From positions 1,240,001 to 1,304,000 of the forward strand of contig OZ252103.1 in assembly GCA_965248395.1 (NCBI GenBank): 64,000 nt of DNA. Reading direction: 5' to 3'. Below the pieces are notes generated by a model. It was not told the DNA's origin. It was given only the letters and a program-made list of their open reading frames with translations, and did not search any database. This DNA comes from JAAXHH01 sp965248395 (GTDB taxonomy: Bacteria > JAAXHH01). A program made the translations under genes and the position numbers. Of this stretch, positions 41,009 through 50,326 are shown one piece after another (position 1 is the first letter of the stretch; each line of letters begins with the position of its first letter).

Positions 41009-42649
41009 GTGGCGAAGCAGTTAATCTTCAGGGATGAAGCGCGACGGGCCGTTCTAAGGGGCGTAGAGACCCTGGCCAAGGCGGTGAAGGTCACCCTGGG
41101 TCCCAAGGGCCGGAACGTGGTGCTCGATAAGAAATACGGTTCGCCGACGGTCACGAAGGACGGTGTGTCGGTAGCCAAGGAAATCGAATTGAAGGACCCC
41201 TACGAAAACATGGGGGCCCAGATGGTCAAGGAAGTGGCTTCGAAGACCAGCGACGTCGCCGGCGACGGAACGACGACGGCAACGGTACTGGCCGAGGCCA
41301 TTTACCGCGAAGGGCTGAAGAACGTGACCGCCGGTCACAATCCCATGGCCCTCAAGCGGGGTATCGAGAAGGCCGTGGCCGCGGTGGTCGACGAGATCCA
41401 GAGCATGAGCCAGCCGACGGCCGGCAAGACCGAAATCGCCCAGGTAGCGACGATTTCCGCCAACAACGACGCCGAGATAGGCGACCTGATCGCCAATGCC
41501 ATGGAGAAGGTGGGCAAGGACGGGGTCATTACAGTCGAAGAAGCCAAGAGCATGGATACCATGCTTGACGTGGTCGAAGGCATGCAGTTCGACAAGGGTT
41601 ATATTTCTCCGTATTTCGTCACCGATTCCGAACGCATGGAATGCAGCCTGGACGATCCATACATCCTGATCCACGAGAAGAAGATCAGCGCGATGAAGGA
41701 TCTCCTGCCCATTCTAGAGAAAGTCGTACAGCAGGGCAAGTCCATGCTGATCGTCGCCGAGGACGTGGAAGGCGAGGCCCTGGCCACGCTGGTGGTCAAC
41801 AAGCTGCGCGGCACCATGCGCATCTCGGCCGTCAAGGCGCCGGGATTCGGCGACCGCCGCAAGGCCATGCTGGAGGACATCGCGATCCTGACCGGTGGCC
41901 GGGTGATCACCGAGGACATCGGCATCAAGCTGGAGAACGTGACCTTTGAAGACCTCGGACAGGCCAAGCGCGTGGTCATCGACAAGGACGAGACGACCGT
42001 CATAGAAGGCGCGGGTGCGCAGTCCGAAATCGAAGGCCGTATCGCCCAGATCCGTCGTCAGATCGATGAAACGACATCCGATTACGATAGCGAGAAACTG
42101 CAGGAACGCCTGGCCAAGCTGGCTGGCGGCGTGGCCGTGATCAATGTCGGCGCGGCGACAGAGACGGAAATGAAGGAAAAGAAGGCCCGCGTGGAAGACG
42201 CTCTCCACGCGACCCGTGCTGCCGTGGAGGAAGGCATCGTTCCCGGCGGCGGCGTCGTGTACCTGCGAGGGACCGGCGCGCTGGACGCGCTGCAGCTCAA
42301 CGGCGACGAGGCCACGGGAGTGGGCATCGTGCGACGCGCCCTGGAGGAGCCGCTGCGTCTTATAGCGGCCAATGCCGGAGCGGAAGGTTCGGTAGTCATC
42401 GAGCACGTCAAGCAGCACGAAGGCAGTGTAGGGTATAACGCCAATACCGGCGCCTACGAGGACCTCCTTGCGGCCGGCGTGATCGATCCGGCGAAGGTCA
42501 CCCGCATCGCGCTGCAGAACGCAGCCAGCATCGCGGCCCTTCTGCTGACGACCGAAACGCTGGTCACCGACATTCCCGAGAAGGAGCCTCCACCCGCGCC
42601 AGGCGGTTACGGCGGTGGCGGCATGGGCGGCATGGGCGGCATGATGTAA
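41009..42649 (+). CDS. groEL: GroEL, chaperonin
   Basis: 546 residues. GTG start at 41009 behind AAGGAGGT. VTLGPKGRNVVLDKKYGSPT, DVAGDGTTTATVLA and TVEEAKSMDT are conserved equatorial and intermediate elements, the first two making the ATP site. The C-terminal tail is the GGM repeat (GGMGGMGGMM) inside the cavity. The apical domain has LEKVVQQGKSMLIVAEDVE. It folds proteins with GroES. Only copy in this window. Followed by a strong terminator. Confidence 0.98.
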   Translation: MAKQLIFRDEARRAVLRGVETLAKAVKVTLGPKGRNVVLDKKYGSPTVTKDGVSVAKEIELKDPYENMGAQMVKEVASKTSDVAGDGTTTATVLAEAIYREGLKNVTAGHNPMALKRGIEKAVAAVVDEIQSMSQPTAGKTEIAQVATISANNDAEIGDLIANAMEKVGKDGVITVEEAKSMDTMLDVVEGMQFDKGYISPYFVTDSERMECSLDDPYILIHEKKISAMKDLLPILEKVVQQGKSMLIVAEDVEGEALATLVVNKLRGTMRISAVKAPGFGDRRKAMLEDIAILTGGRVITEDIGIKLENVTFEDLGQAKRVVIDKDETTVIEGAGAQSEIEGRIAQIRRQIDETTSDYDSEKLQERLAKLAGGVAVINVGAATETEMKEKKARVEDALHATRAAVEEGIVPGGGVVYLRGTGALDALQLNGDEATGVGIVRRALEEPLRLIAANAGAEGSVVIEHVKQHEGSVGYNANTGAYEDLLAAGVIDPAKVTRIALQNAASIAALLLTTETLVTDIPEKEPPPAPGGYGGGGMGGMGGMM

Positions 42650-42678
42650 GCTCCCCTGCCGGGCAGTTCAAATGTGTG

Positions 42679-42717
42679 AAAACCGGCGTCGGCTTTCCCA
42701 GTCGACGCCGGTTTTGT
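42679..42717 (+). terminator. Rho-independent terminator after groEL
   Basis: AAAACCGGCGTCG (42679-42691) pairs with CGACGCCGGTTTT (42703-42715), 13 bp, loop 11 bases, then TTTTGTTA. It ends only 14 bases before the fmdB-like start. Confidence 0.88.
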
Positions 42718-42730
42718 TAGGAAGGAACAC

Positions 42731-43081
42731 ATGCCTACCTACCAGTACCGATGCAACGAATGCAGTCACGAGTTTTCCGAGTTCCAGTCGATCACGGCGG
42801 ATCCCCTTTCGACGTGCCCGGAATGCGGCGGTACGGTGCAACGCCTCATCAGCGGCGGCGCGGGTTTCCTGTTCAAGGGCGATGGATTCTACGTCACCGA
42901 CTACCGTAGCGAGAACTACAAGAAGGCCGAAAAGGCCGACAAGGAATCATCTTCTCCCAAGACTGACGGGTCCAAGTCCGATGGCGCCGGGTCCTCCGAC
43001 GCGTCCGGGTCCGGGAACAAGTCGAAATCCGACTCCTCTTCGAAGGTCGATTCGTCCTCCGGCACAGGCACGTCCAACTGA
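42731..43081 (+). CDS. FmdB-family zinc ribbon protein
   Basis: 116 residues. N-terminal zinc ribbon MPTYQYRCNECSHEFSEFQS with a second CxxC in CPECGGTVQRL, as in FmdB/CxxC_CXXC_SSSS regulators. After GFYVTDYRSENYKKAEKA the C-terminal half is low complexity, rich in Ser, Asp and Lys. Such small proteins are common next to stress genes and are thought to be regulators, with little experimental evidence. GGAAGGAAC precedes the ATG; 9 bases then moxR. Confidence 0.85.
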   Translation: MPTYQYRCNECSHEFSEFQSITADPLSTCPECGGTVQRLISGGAGFLFKGDGFYVTDYRSENYKKAEKADKESSSPKTDGSKSDGAGSSDASGSGNKSKSDSSSKVDSSSGTGTSN

Positions 43082-43090
43082 AGAATCAAC

Positions 43091-44104
43091 ATGACCCCGG
43101 AAAACGCGAAATCGCCGGATGACATCAAGGTCATCCACGACCGCATATACGAGCAGAGTGTCTTCGTCGACCGGCTGACTTCGGAAATAGGCAAAGTGAT
43201 CGTCGGTCAACGGTACATGATCGAGCGTCTCCTGATCGGTCTGTTGACCAATGGGCACATACTCCTCGAAGGCGTGCCGGGGCTGGCCAAAACCCTGGCC
43301 GTTCGAACCATGGCGTCGACGGTCGCGGCGCATTTCCAGCGCATCCAGTTTACGCCGGACCTGCTTCCCGCCGATCTCACGGGCACCATGATCTACGAGG
43401 CTGGCAGCGGTGAGTTCATCGCCAAGAAGGGCCCGATATTCGCCCACCTCATCCTGGCGGATGAAATAAACCGGGCCCCCGCCAAAGTGCAAAGCGCCCT
43501 CCTGGAAGCCATGCAGGAGCACCAGGTGACCATCGGCGAAGAGACTTTCCCGCTGGAAGACCCGTTCCTCGTGCTCGCCACGCAGAATCCCATCGAGCAG
43601 GAGGGGACCTACCCCCTGCCGGAAGCCCAGGTCGACCGGTTCATGCTCAAGTTGACGACGACCTATCCCCGCAAGGAAGAAGAGCTTGAAATCCTGAACC
43701 GCATGACGACCGGCCAACCGGTGGAGGTGGAACAGATCGTGTCGCTGGAGGATATCGTCCAGGCGAGATCGACTATCAACCAGGTCTACATGGACGAGAA
43801 GATCAAGCAGTACATCGTCGACCTGGTCTTCGCGACCCGGAACCCGGAGGACTACCGCGAACTAGGCGACATCCGCGACCTGATCGAATACGGCGCCTCA
43901 CCTCGCGCTACGATCTATCTCGCGACGGCTGCCCGCGCCCACGCTTTCCTGCGCCGCCGGGGCTACGTGACTCCCGAGGACGTCAAGTCCATCGGCATGG
44001 ACGTACTGCGTCACCGAGTTATCATCACTTACGAGGCGGAGGCGGAGGATATGACCTCGGAGCAGATCCTCCAACGCGTCTTCGACTGTGTAGAAATCCC
44101 TTGA
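43091..44104 (+). CDS. MoxR-family AAA+ ATPase
   Basis: 337 residues. Walker A GVPGLAKT, Walker B and sensor region LADEINRAPAKVQSALLEAM, and the MoxR block EGTYPLPEAQVDRFMLK are all intact. MoxR ATPases act as chaperones that mature or activate VWA-domain protein complexes. Here it begins the large Bat/Gld array, directly overlapping the DUF58 gene by four bases (TTGA). This MoxR-DUF58-VWA-TPR order is the classical aerotolerance arrangement. Confidence 0.93.
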   Translation: MTPENAKSPDDIKVIHDRIYEQSVFVDRLTSEIGKVIVGQRYMIERLLIGLLTNGHILLEGVPGLAKTLAVRTMASTVAAHFQRIQFTPDLLPADLTGTMIYEAGSGEFIAKKGPIFAHLILADEINRAPAKVQSALLEAMQEHQVTIGEETFPLEDPFLVLATQNPIEQEGTYPLPEAQVDRFMLKLTTTYPRKEEELEILNRMTTGQPVEVEQIVSLEDIVQARSTINQVYMDEKIKQYIVDLVFATRNPEDYRELGDIRDLIEYGASPRATIYLATAARAHAFLRRRGYVTPEDVKSIGMDVLRHRVIITYEAEAEDMTSEQILQRVFDCVEIP

Positions 44105-44982
44105 TACCCAAGCAGGTTCTCCAGAAAATCCGGCAGATCGAGATACGGACCAAGCATCTCGTGAACGACGTGTTCAGCGGTGAGTACCACAGCGTCTTCA
44201 AGGGACGCGGCATGGAATTCGCCGAGGTGCGTGAGTACGAACCGGGCGACGAGATCCGGTCGATCGACTGGAACGTCACGGCCCGCCTTGGACGTCCCTT
44301 TGTCAAGCGCTACACCGAGGAACGGGAACTGACCGTCATTCTCATGGCCGACGTGAGCGCATCGAGTGATTTCGGGACGGCAAACCAGATGAAAGGCGAG
44401 ATCACCGCGGAAATCTGCGCCCTGCTCGCCTACGCGGCAATTCAGAACAACGACCGCGTTGGGCTTCTCATGTTTACGGACCAGATCGAGAAGTTCATCC
44501 CGCCGAAAAAGGGTCGCACCCATATTCTCCGGGTGATACGGGAAGTGATCTACACCCGGCCCGAACATAGCGGCACCGACATCGCCCAGGCGCTGGACTA
44601 CCTGAACCGGTTGCTGACGCGCAGGTGTATCGTCTTCATCATATCGGATTTTCTGACCTCGGACTACATCAAGCCGCTGCGGGTGGCCAGCAAGCGCCAC
44701 GACGTGGTCGCCGTTACGATCACGGATCCGAGAGAACTCGACCTGCCGGGCATCGGCCTGATCGAACTGGAAGACGCCGAGTCGGGCGAGGAAGTGCTGG
44801 TCGATACCAGCGACGAAGCCTGGCGCAGGCATTACGCGGAATACAACGCGGCCATCAGAAACGACCGCGACCAGCAGTTCAGGATCACCGGCGTGGACGC
44901 CATACACATCCGTACGGACCGGCCCTATATCGATCCACTGCTGCAGTTCTTCAAACTGCGCGAACGCAAATTCGCACGGTGA
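44101..44982 (+). CDS. DUF58 domain protein
   Basis: 293 residues from TTG 44101, which shares TTGA with the moxR stop. The DUF58 core is VFSGEYHSVFKGRGMEFAE, YEPGDEIRSIDWNVTARLG and KRYTEERELTVILMADVSA, the last leading into a VWA-like fold with MIDAS-like DVSAS. These proteins are regular MoxR partners, possibly substrates or adaptors. It lacks the N-terminal membrane helices seen in longer members. 147 bases follow before the ABC genes; a weak TTGCGT/TAAATT promoter pair could sit in that gap. Confidence 0.88.
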   Translation: MIPKQVLQKIRQIEIRTKHLVNDVFSGEYHSVFKGRGMEFAEVREYEPGDEIRSIDWNVTARLGRPFVKRYTEERELTVILMADVSASSDFGTANQMKGEITAEICALLAYAAIQNNDRVGLLMFTDQIEKFIPPKKGRTHILRVIREVIYTRPEHSGTDIAQALDYLNRLLTRRCIVFIISDFLTSDYIKPLRVASKRHDVVAVTITDPRELDLPGIGLIELEDAESGEEVLVDTSDEAWRRHYAEYNAAIRNDRDQQFRITGVDAIHIRTDRPYIDPLLQFFKLRERKFAR

Positions 44983-45129
44983 ATCGAAACCGGTGCTTCA
45001 GACGCCGCAAGGATTGGATCGAATGGCAACAAAGGCTTGCGTTTCATCACTTTCCGCGATAAATTAAGTTACTTTGAAAATCGCCGACCGTTCAGCGAAA
45101 CCTGCAGGAAAAGGCACGGGGAGCCAGTT

Positions 45130-46077
45130 GTGATAGAAGTCAAGGATCTGACAAAAAAGTACGGTAACTTCACCGCGGTCCGGGATGTGAGTTTCAATGT
45201 GGAGAAGGGCGAGATTCTCGGATTCCTCGGACCGAACGCGGCCGGCAAGACCACCACCATGCGCGTGTTGACGTGTTTCATGCCCGCGTCCGGCGGCACC
45301 GCCCGCGTGGCGGGTTACGACACGTTCAACCAGTCCCTGGAAGTGCGCCGCCGGGTGGGATACCTGCCGGAAAACGTACCACTATACCTGGATATGCGTG
45401 TTCGCCCCTACCTGGATTTTATCGCCAGGATAAAGGACATACCTTCCCGCGACCGCAAAAAGGCCTTAGACCGCGTGATCGAGTTGACTGCGCTGGAAGA
45501 GGTGGAACATCGGATCATTGGACATTGCTCCAAGGGGTTTCGGCAGCGGGTTGGATTGGCGCAGGCGTTGATACATGATCCCGAGGTCCTGATCCTGGAC
45601 GAACCGACCAACGGTCTGGATCCCAAGCAGATCAATGAGGTCCGGGAGGTCATCAAGGGCCTGGCCGGGGACCACACCATTATTCTGAGCAGTCATATTC
45701 TTCCTGAAGTGAGCAAGACCTGCGAGCGGGTGGTGATCATCAACCAGGGCCGCATCGTGGCCGGGGATACGCCGGCCAACCTGGACATGCGGCTGCGGGG
45801 TTCGCGGTCCATATCGGCGCAGATCCGCGGTCCGGTCAAGGACGTGATGGACATGTTGAAGAAGAAGGAAGGTGTCATCGACGTGAAGACGCGGTCTTCC
45901 CTTGGCAATGGCCTGTGGCAGTACGACATCGACGTCAAGCCCGGACAGGACCTGCGTCCGGCAGTGGCTTCCTCGGTGGTGGAGAACAGCTGGGATCTCG
46001 TGGAACTTACCACCCTCGGCATGAGCCTGGAAGAGATATTCCTGGAGTTGACGACCCAGGAAGAGGAGGTCGCCTGA
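45130..46077 (+). CDS. ABC transporter ATPase, GldA-type
   Basis: 315 residues from GTG 45130 behind GGGGAG. Walker A LGPNAAGKTTT (Ala where Gly is common), Q-loop region VGYLPENVPLY, signature CSKGFRQRVGLAQAL, Walker B LILDEPTNGLDP, and the switch His in SSHILPEV. The C-terminal extension (about 225-315) is typical of ABC-2 export ATPases. Together with the next three genes it matches the GldA/F/G set of Bacteroidetes gliding and related exporters. What it exports is unknown. The permease start follows two bases after the stop. Confidence 0.9.
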   Translation: MIEVKDLTKKYGNFTAVRDVSFNVEKGEILGFLGPNAAGKTTTMRVLTCFMPASGGTARVAGYDTFNQSLEVRRRVGYLPENVPLYLDMRVRPYLDFIARIKDIPSRDRKKALDRVIELTALEEVEHRIIGHCSKGFRQRVGLAQALIHDPEVLILDEPTNGLDPKQINEVREVIKGLAGDHTIILSSHILPEVSKTCERVVIINQGRIVAGDTPANLDMRLRGSRSISAQIRGPVKDVMDMLKKKEGVIDVKTRSSLGNGLWQYDIDVKPGQDLRPAVASSVVENSWDLVELTTLGMSLEEIFLELTTQEEEVA

Positions 46078-46079
46078 CT

Positions 46080-46853
46080 ATGCAGGGATTACTGGCCATT
46101 TGGAGTCGTGAACTGAGAGCCTATTTTATTTCGCCCATCTTCTACGCCCTGTCGACTGTTTTCATCTTTATCGTAAGTTTCATGTTTTTCCAGCAATTAC
46201 AGTACTACACCCAGTATTTCATGCAGGCCGCCCAGTACCCGACGATGATGGAGCGGATCAATATCAACGAGATGATCATGCGGCCGCTTTTCAATACCAT
46301 GAGCTTCGTGGCGGTGCTGACGCTCATGCCCATGCTCACCATGCGGGTGTTTTCCGAGGAGAAGAAATCCGGAACGATCGAACTATTGTTGACGTCTCCG
46401 GTCCGGGACTGGCACGTGATCCTGGGCAAGTTCCTCGCGGCCTTTACCCTGTACTCGGCCATGATCGGATTGACGGTGATCTATCCGCTGGTGCTCCAGG
46501 TTTACGGCGACCCGGACTGGGGTCCCATCTGGGCCGGCTACCTCGGCCTCCTGCTCCTGGGCGGCGGCATCATCACCATCGGGCTGTTCGCTTCGTCGCT
46601 GACGGAGAACCAGGTCGTGGCCGCCGTGATCTGCTTCGGTGCCGCGCTCATACTCTGGATGCTGGATTTCGTGTCGGATTCGATGGCCGGTCCCCTTGGG
46701 GAGATAGTCGGGTACCTGTCCGTATTAAGACACTACAATTCGTTCGAGAAGGGTATCATAGACTCGACGGACTGCCTCTTTTTCCTGAGTTTCATTTACC
46801 TGGGCCTGTTCATCACGGTCCGGTCGGTGGAATCGACCCGCTGGCGCGGTTAA
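46080..46853 (+). CDS. ABC-2 permease, GldF-type
   Basis: 257 residues, six hydrophobic segments. The N-terminal WSRELRAYFISPIFYALS and the loop VFSEEKKSGTIELLLTSPV are hallmarks of ABC-2 permeases (the E-K-x-G-T-x-E-x-L coupling helix). It pairs with the ATPase just upstream (two bases apart). The GldG-like gene follows after 60 bases. Cellular location inner membrane; substrate unknown. Confidence 0.9.
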   Translation: MQGLLAIWSRELRAYFISPIFYALSTVFIFIVSFMFFQQLQYYTQYFMQAAQYPTMMERININEMIMRPLFNTMSFVAVLTLMPMLTMRVFSEEKKSGTIELLLTSPVRDWHVILGKFLAAFTLYSAMIGLTVIYPLVLQVYGDPDWGPIWAGYLGLLLLGGGIITIGLFASSLTENQVVAAVICFGAALILWMLDFVSDSMAGPLGEIVGYLSVLRHYNSFEKGIIDSTDCLFFLSFIYLGLFITVRSVESTRWRG

Positions 46854-46913
46854 ACTGTTTGTCTATGCCAGGAGTGTGTAGCGTTATCATTCGGAAAGGG
46901 AGAAAATCTGTAC

Positions 46914-48533
46914 ATGAATAGTCTCGTTTCGTCCGCCGGATACCTGGGTTGCATCCTGATCCTGGTCAGCGGTTACTTCTATGCCTCGGATGCGACTACC
47001 CAGCGTACGGCGTTGATCGTCCTGCTGGTTGGACTGGCCCTGGGGTCCTCCTGGATAGTCTTCGAATGGGAGACGGTGAGGAACCTGCTGGGCCGGCGTA
47101 CGACGCGTTACGGCGCAAACACCGCGGTGATGGTCCTGCTGCTCGTGGGCATCCTGGGATTCGTAAACCTGATCGGTTCACGGTACTCTCAGCGGGTAGA
47201 TACGACTGCGAACAAGCGGTTCAGCCTCGCAGACCTGACTGTCAGCGTGCTGGAGGAACTGGACCGGGACGTACATATCATCGGATTCCTAAGATCCAGC
47301 GGCTCCGAGGCCGCGGTGCGATATGAACTCGACGACATGCTGAATCAGTACACGTACCACTCCGACCATGTTAATTACGAATTCGTCGATCCGGACAAAG
47401 AGCCTAACATCGCTCGGCAATACAACATCACGTCCTACGGCACGGTCGTGTTCGAGAGCGAGGGCAAGACCGAACATATTAACCGTTATCTCGAAGAAAG
47501 CGTCACCAACGCGCTGGTCAAGGTCACACGCGAAGGCCAGAAGACCATTTACTTCCTGGAAGGCCACGGGGAACACAACGTCAACCTGACGGACCAGGCC
47601 GGCTACAACAAGATCCAGCAGATGCTCGAGAACCAGAGCTACGTTGTCAGGAGTTTTTCCCTGCTCAGCGAAGTGGAAGTCCCATCGGATTGCAACGTCC
47701 TCGTGGTGGCCGGACCCAGGACCAACCTGGTGGGTAACGAACAGGAGGCCATTCGCAGCTACCTGGACCGCGGTGGCCGCGCCCTCTTCCTGGTCAATCC
47801 CGAATTTCCCGGTGAAAGCGCCGATTTGTCGTCTCTGCTCGCCGACTGGAAAGTAAAGATCGGCGACAACGTGGTGTTAGACCGCAGCGCCGTGGGCCGA
47901 TTGCCGGGCATGAACGAATACATGCCGGCCGTCATGCAGTATCCGGCCCATCCCATTACGCGCTCCCTTCAAAATACCGTGAGTTACTTTCCTCTGGTCC
48001 GATCCATCGATCCGGCATCGGCGTCCGACGACACGGTGGAGATTCAAACCATCGCCATGACCAGTACCCGTAGCTGGGCGGAAACCAGCCTGCCGGGTAC
48101 ACCGGAAGAGGCCATGGATTATACGCCGGAGCTGGACTCGAACGGGGACGAGCCCGGTCCCGTTTCCATCGCCGTCGCCATAGTGGCGGTCCCAAGGGCC
48201 CTGCCGCGCAGGGACATGACCACGCTGACGCCGCAGGAACTGGCCATGCGTCCCGAGGAGCACGAAATAAAAACGCGTATAGTGGTTGTCGGCAATTCGT
48301 CCTTTGCTTCCAACGCCTATATCCTGCTGCCGGGCAACGGGGACCTGGCCCTGAATATTTTCAACTGGCTCGCCCAGGAGGAGGACCTGCTCGCGATCAG
48401 GCCCAAGTCCAGCGACACCAGGCTCGTCCAGATTTCGCTGAGCCAGATGCGGGATATCTTTATCATCACCGGCATCCTTTCGCCCATCGGTATTCTGATC
48501 GCGGGCATTATGGTGTGGTGGAGAAGGAAATAG
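46914..48533 (+). CDS. GldG-like ABC-associated periplasmic/membrane protein
   Basis: 539 residues. Several hydrophobic N-terminal segments, a large extracytoplasmic domain and a C-terminal membrane helix with LSPIGILIAGIMVWW. The central part (about residues 95-330), with RFSLADLTVSVLEELDRDV, YFLEGHGEHNV and LLSEVEVPSDCNVLVVAGP, is the ABC_transp_aux fold of GldG, which has an intraflagellar-transport-like (IFT52) character. Such proteins stabilise or extend the GldA-GldF exporter. Thirteen bases before the DUF4340 gene. Role in this organism unknown; no gliding machinery is visible here. Confidence 0.85.
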   Translation: MNSLVSSAGYLGCILILVSGYFYASDATTQRTALIVLLVGLALGSSWIVFEWETVRNLLGRRTTRYGANTAVMVLLLVGILGFVNLIGSRYSQRVDTTANKRFSLADLTVSVLEELDRDVHIIGFLRSSGSEAAVRYELDDMLNQYTYHSDHVNYEFVDPDKEPNIARQYNITSYGTVVFESEGKTEHINRYLEESVTNALVKVTREGQKTIYFLEGHGEHNVNLTDQAGYNKIQQMLENQSYVVRSFSLLSEVEVPSDCNVLVVAGPRTNLVGNEQEAIRSYLDRGGRALFLVNPEFPGESADLSSLLADWKVKIGDNVVLDRSAVGRLPGMNEYMPAVMQYPAHPITRSLQNTVSYFPLVRSIDPASASDDTVEIQTIAMTSTRSWAETSLPGTPEEAMDYTPELDSNGDEPGPVSIAVAIVAVPRALPRRDMTTLTPQELAMRPEEHEIKTRIVVVGNSSFASNAYILLPGNGDLALNIFNWLAQEEDLLAIRPKSSDTRLVQISLSQMRDIFIITGILSPIGILIAGIMVWWRRK

Positions 48534-48546
48534 GAGACGAAGCGCC

Positions 48547-50325
48547 GTGAGCGGTGGCCGTTACACGATCATCCTGGCAGTCATACTGGGACTACTGGCT
48601 TCCTTTTTCTTTCTTTTCGTGTTTGAAGAGGAACAAATCGTAGAAGCCGAGCGCTTGTTCGAGGTCGATACGGCGGAGATCGTACTGATCAAGGTTACCG
48701 CGGACGGTGCTACGACGACGGTAGAAAAGGCACCTATGACGGGCTGGGAGATAACCGATCCGTTCAGGTACCCGGCGGATCCGAACATCGTGGGTACGCT
48801 GCTGCGCGAGTTTTCCACGCTGTCCCCCGCCCGTACCGTGGCCGATTCGGCTGAATCCCTGTCGGAATACGGCCTGGAGTTTCCTTCGGCGTCCGTCGAG
48901 GTAAGCCGTGGTCTCGACAAGCCCCTGGTGTTGCTGCTCGGAGACGTAAATCCCACGGGTGCGGCCTACTATGCCGTGGAACAAAGCGCCAGGCGGGTCT
49001 TTCTGGTCTCTTCGCAAATCAACGAGAATCTTCGCAGGTCGACCGATGCGCTGCGTGACCGGAGCATGATGAGGGTGGATCGGAACAAGGTGGACGAGGT
49101 TGTCCTTGAGAAGGGCGGCAGCAAAGTCGTCATCAAACTGGACCCGTACGGTACCTGGCGCGTGGAAGAACCATATCGCCTGCCGGCGGCGCGCGATGAA
49201 GTGATAAACGCGGTGAACAATATCGCCGGGGCATCGGCCATCACTTTCGTTGACGAGGCGCCGTCCTCCCTCGAAAGATACGGATTGACGAATCCTGTGA
49301 TGACAGCGACCATTAAATCAATGGACGGCAATATTAATCATACGCTTTCACTGGGTCACGTCGAAATGGGCCGAGTCTATGCCATGACCAGCGAAAAACG
49401 CAACGTGTACTCTGTTTCGACGACGCTGCTCCAACAACTGGACAGGGAACCCGATTTCTACAGGCGGCTCACCGCTTTCGACTTTCAATCCTTCAGGATT
49501 CCCACGTTTTCGATGGAGTTGGGCGACGAAACCGTGACGCTGGTCAAGCACGCCTTCGAGGACTGGCGCATGACCTCTCCCTACGAGATAAGAGCCAACG
49601 ACCGTCTCATAACGGCCATGCTGGACAGTCTTGAGATCATGCGCATACAGGAGCACATCCCGGTGACGGCCGCCAATACAGCGCGATTCGGATTCGAGAA
49701 CCCGGTCGCCAGCCTTTCCCTGACGATCGAGGAACGGGTGAAATCCCAGGACATTCTGGTGGGATTGGCCTCCGAGGACGGGAGGTACATGTACATAATG
49801 GATCCGGGGGAGGAATGGATTTACGCGGTGAATGCGTCCGGCCTGCAAAGGTTGCCGTCCACCGTGCTCGAATTTCGAGACAACAAGATTCTCCGGTTCA
49901 AGGGCTACCAGGTGCACATGTTCGAGGTAGTAACGCCCGAAGAGCGCGTACGGGTGCGGCGTGATCAGAAGCAAAGAGTCGTCTGGAAGATGGAAGAGCC
50001 CGCGACGGGCGACGCGGACGCGATATCGGTAGGCAGGGCGTTCAGCGAACTCGATTCGCTGTATTCCGAAGCGTTCATAACGGCGGATCCCGATGCGGAC
50101 CTTGGGTCTTACGGGCTGCACAGACCGTATATGGAACTGACGCTGCAGATCGGCGGTCGGGACGATGTACCCGAAGAACGTATATCACTCCTGGTGGGCA
50201 AGTCCTTTCCCGCGGACAGGAATCTGGTCTACGTCAAGCAACGAAACAGCCCTGTCGTGTCCCTGGCCAAGGCCGGGTTCGTAACCCGGATCGAAGATAT
50301 GATCGCCCAGACACCGAAATCGTGA
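48547..50325 (+). CDS. DUF4340 domain protein
   Basis: 592 residues from GTG 48547. A single N-terminal membrane helix, then extracytoplasmic repeats of the DUF4340 type, each with a WEITDPF, WRVEEPYRLPA or WRMTSPYEIRA box and a following block like YGLTNP or FGFENP. At least three such repeats are visible (about 60, 200 and 340), so it is an elongated repeat protein. DUF4340 genes are regularly next to the GldG-type ABC gene, with unknown function. One base separates it from the BatD-like gene. Confidence 0.85.
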   Translation: MSGGRYTIILAVILGLLASFFFLFVFEEEQIVEAERLFEVDTAEIVLIKVTADGATTTVEKAPMTGWEITDPFRYPADPNIVGTLLREFSTLSPARTVADSAESLSEYGLEFPSASVEVSRGLDKPLVLLLGDVNPTGAAYYAVEQSARRVFLVSSQINENLRRSTDALRDRSMMRVDRNKVDEVVLEKGGSKVVIKLDPYGTWRVEEPYRLPAARDEVINAVNNIAGASAITFVDEAPSSLERYGLTNPVMTATIKSMDGNINHTLSLGHVEMGRVYAMTSEKRNVYSVSTTLLQQLDREPDFYRRLTAFDFQSFRIPTFSMELGDETVTLVKHAFEDWRMTSPYEIRANDRLITAMLDSLEIMRIQEHIPVTAANTARFGFENPVASLSLTIEERVKSQDILVGLASEDGRYMYIMDPGEEWIYAVNASGLQRLPSTVLEFRDNKILRFKGYQVHMFEVVTPEERVRVRRDQKQRVVWKMEEPATGDADAISVGRAFSELDSLYSEAFITADPDADLGSYGLHRPYMELTLQIGGRDDVPEERISLLVGKSFPADRNLVYVKQRNSPVVSLAKAGFVTRIEDMIAQTPKS

Positions 50326-50326
50326 C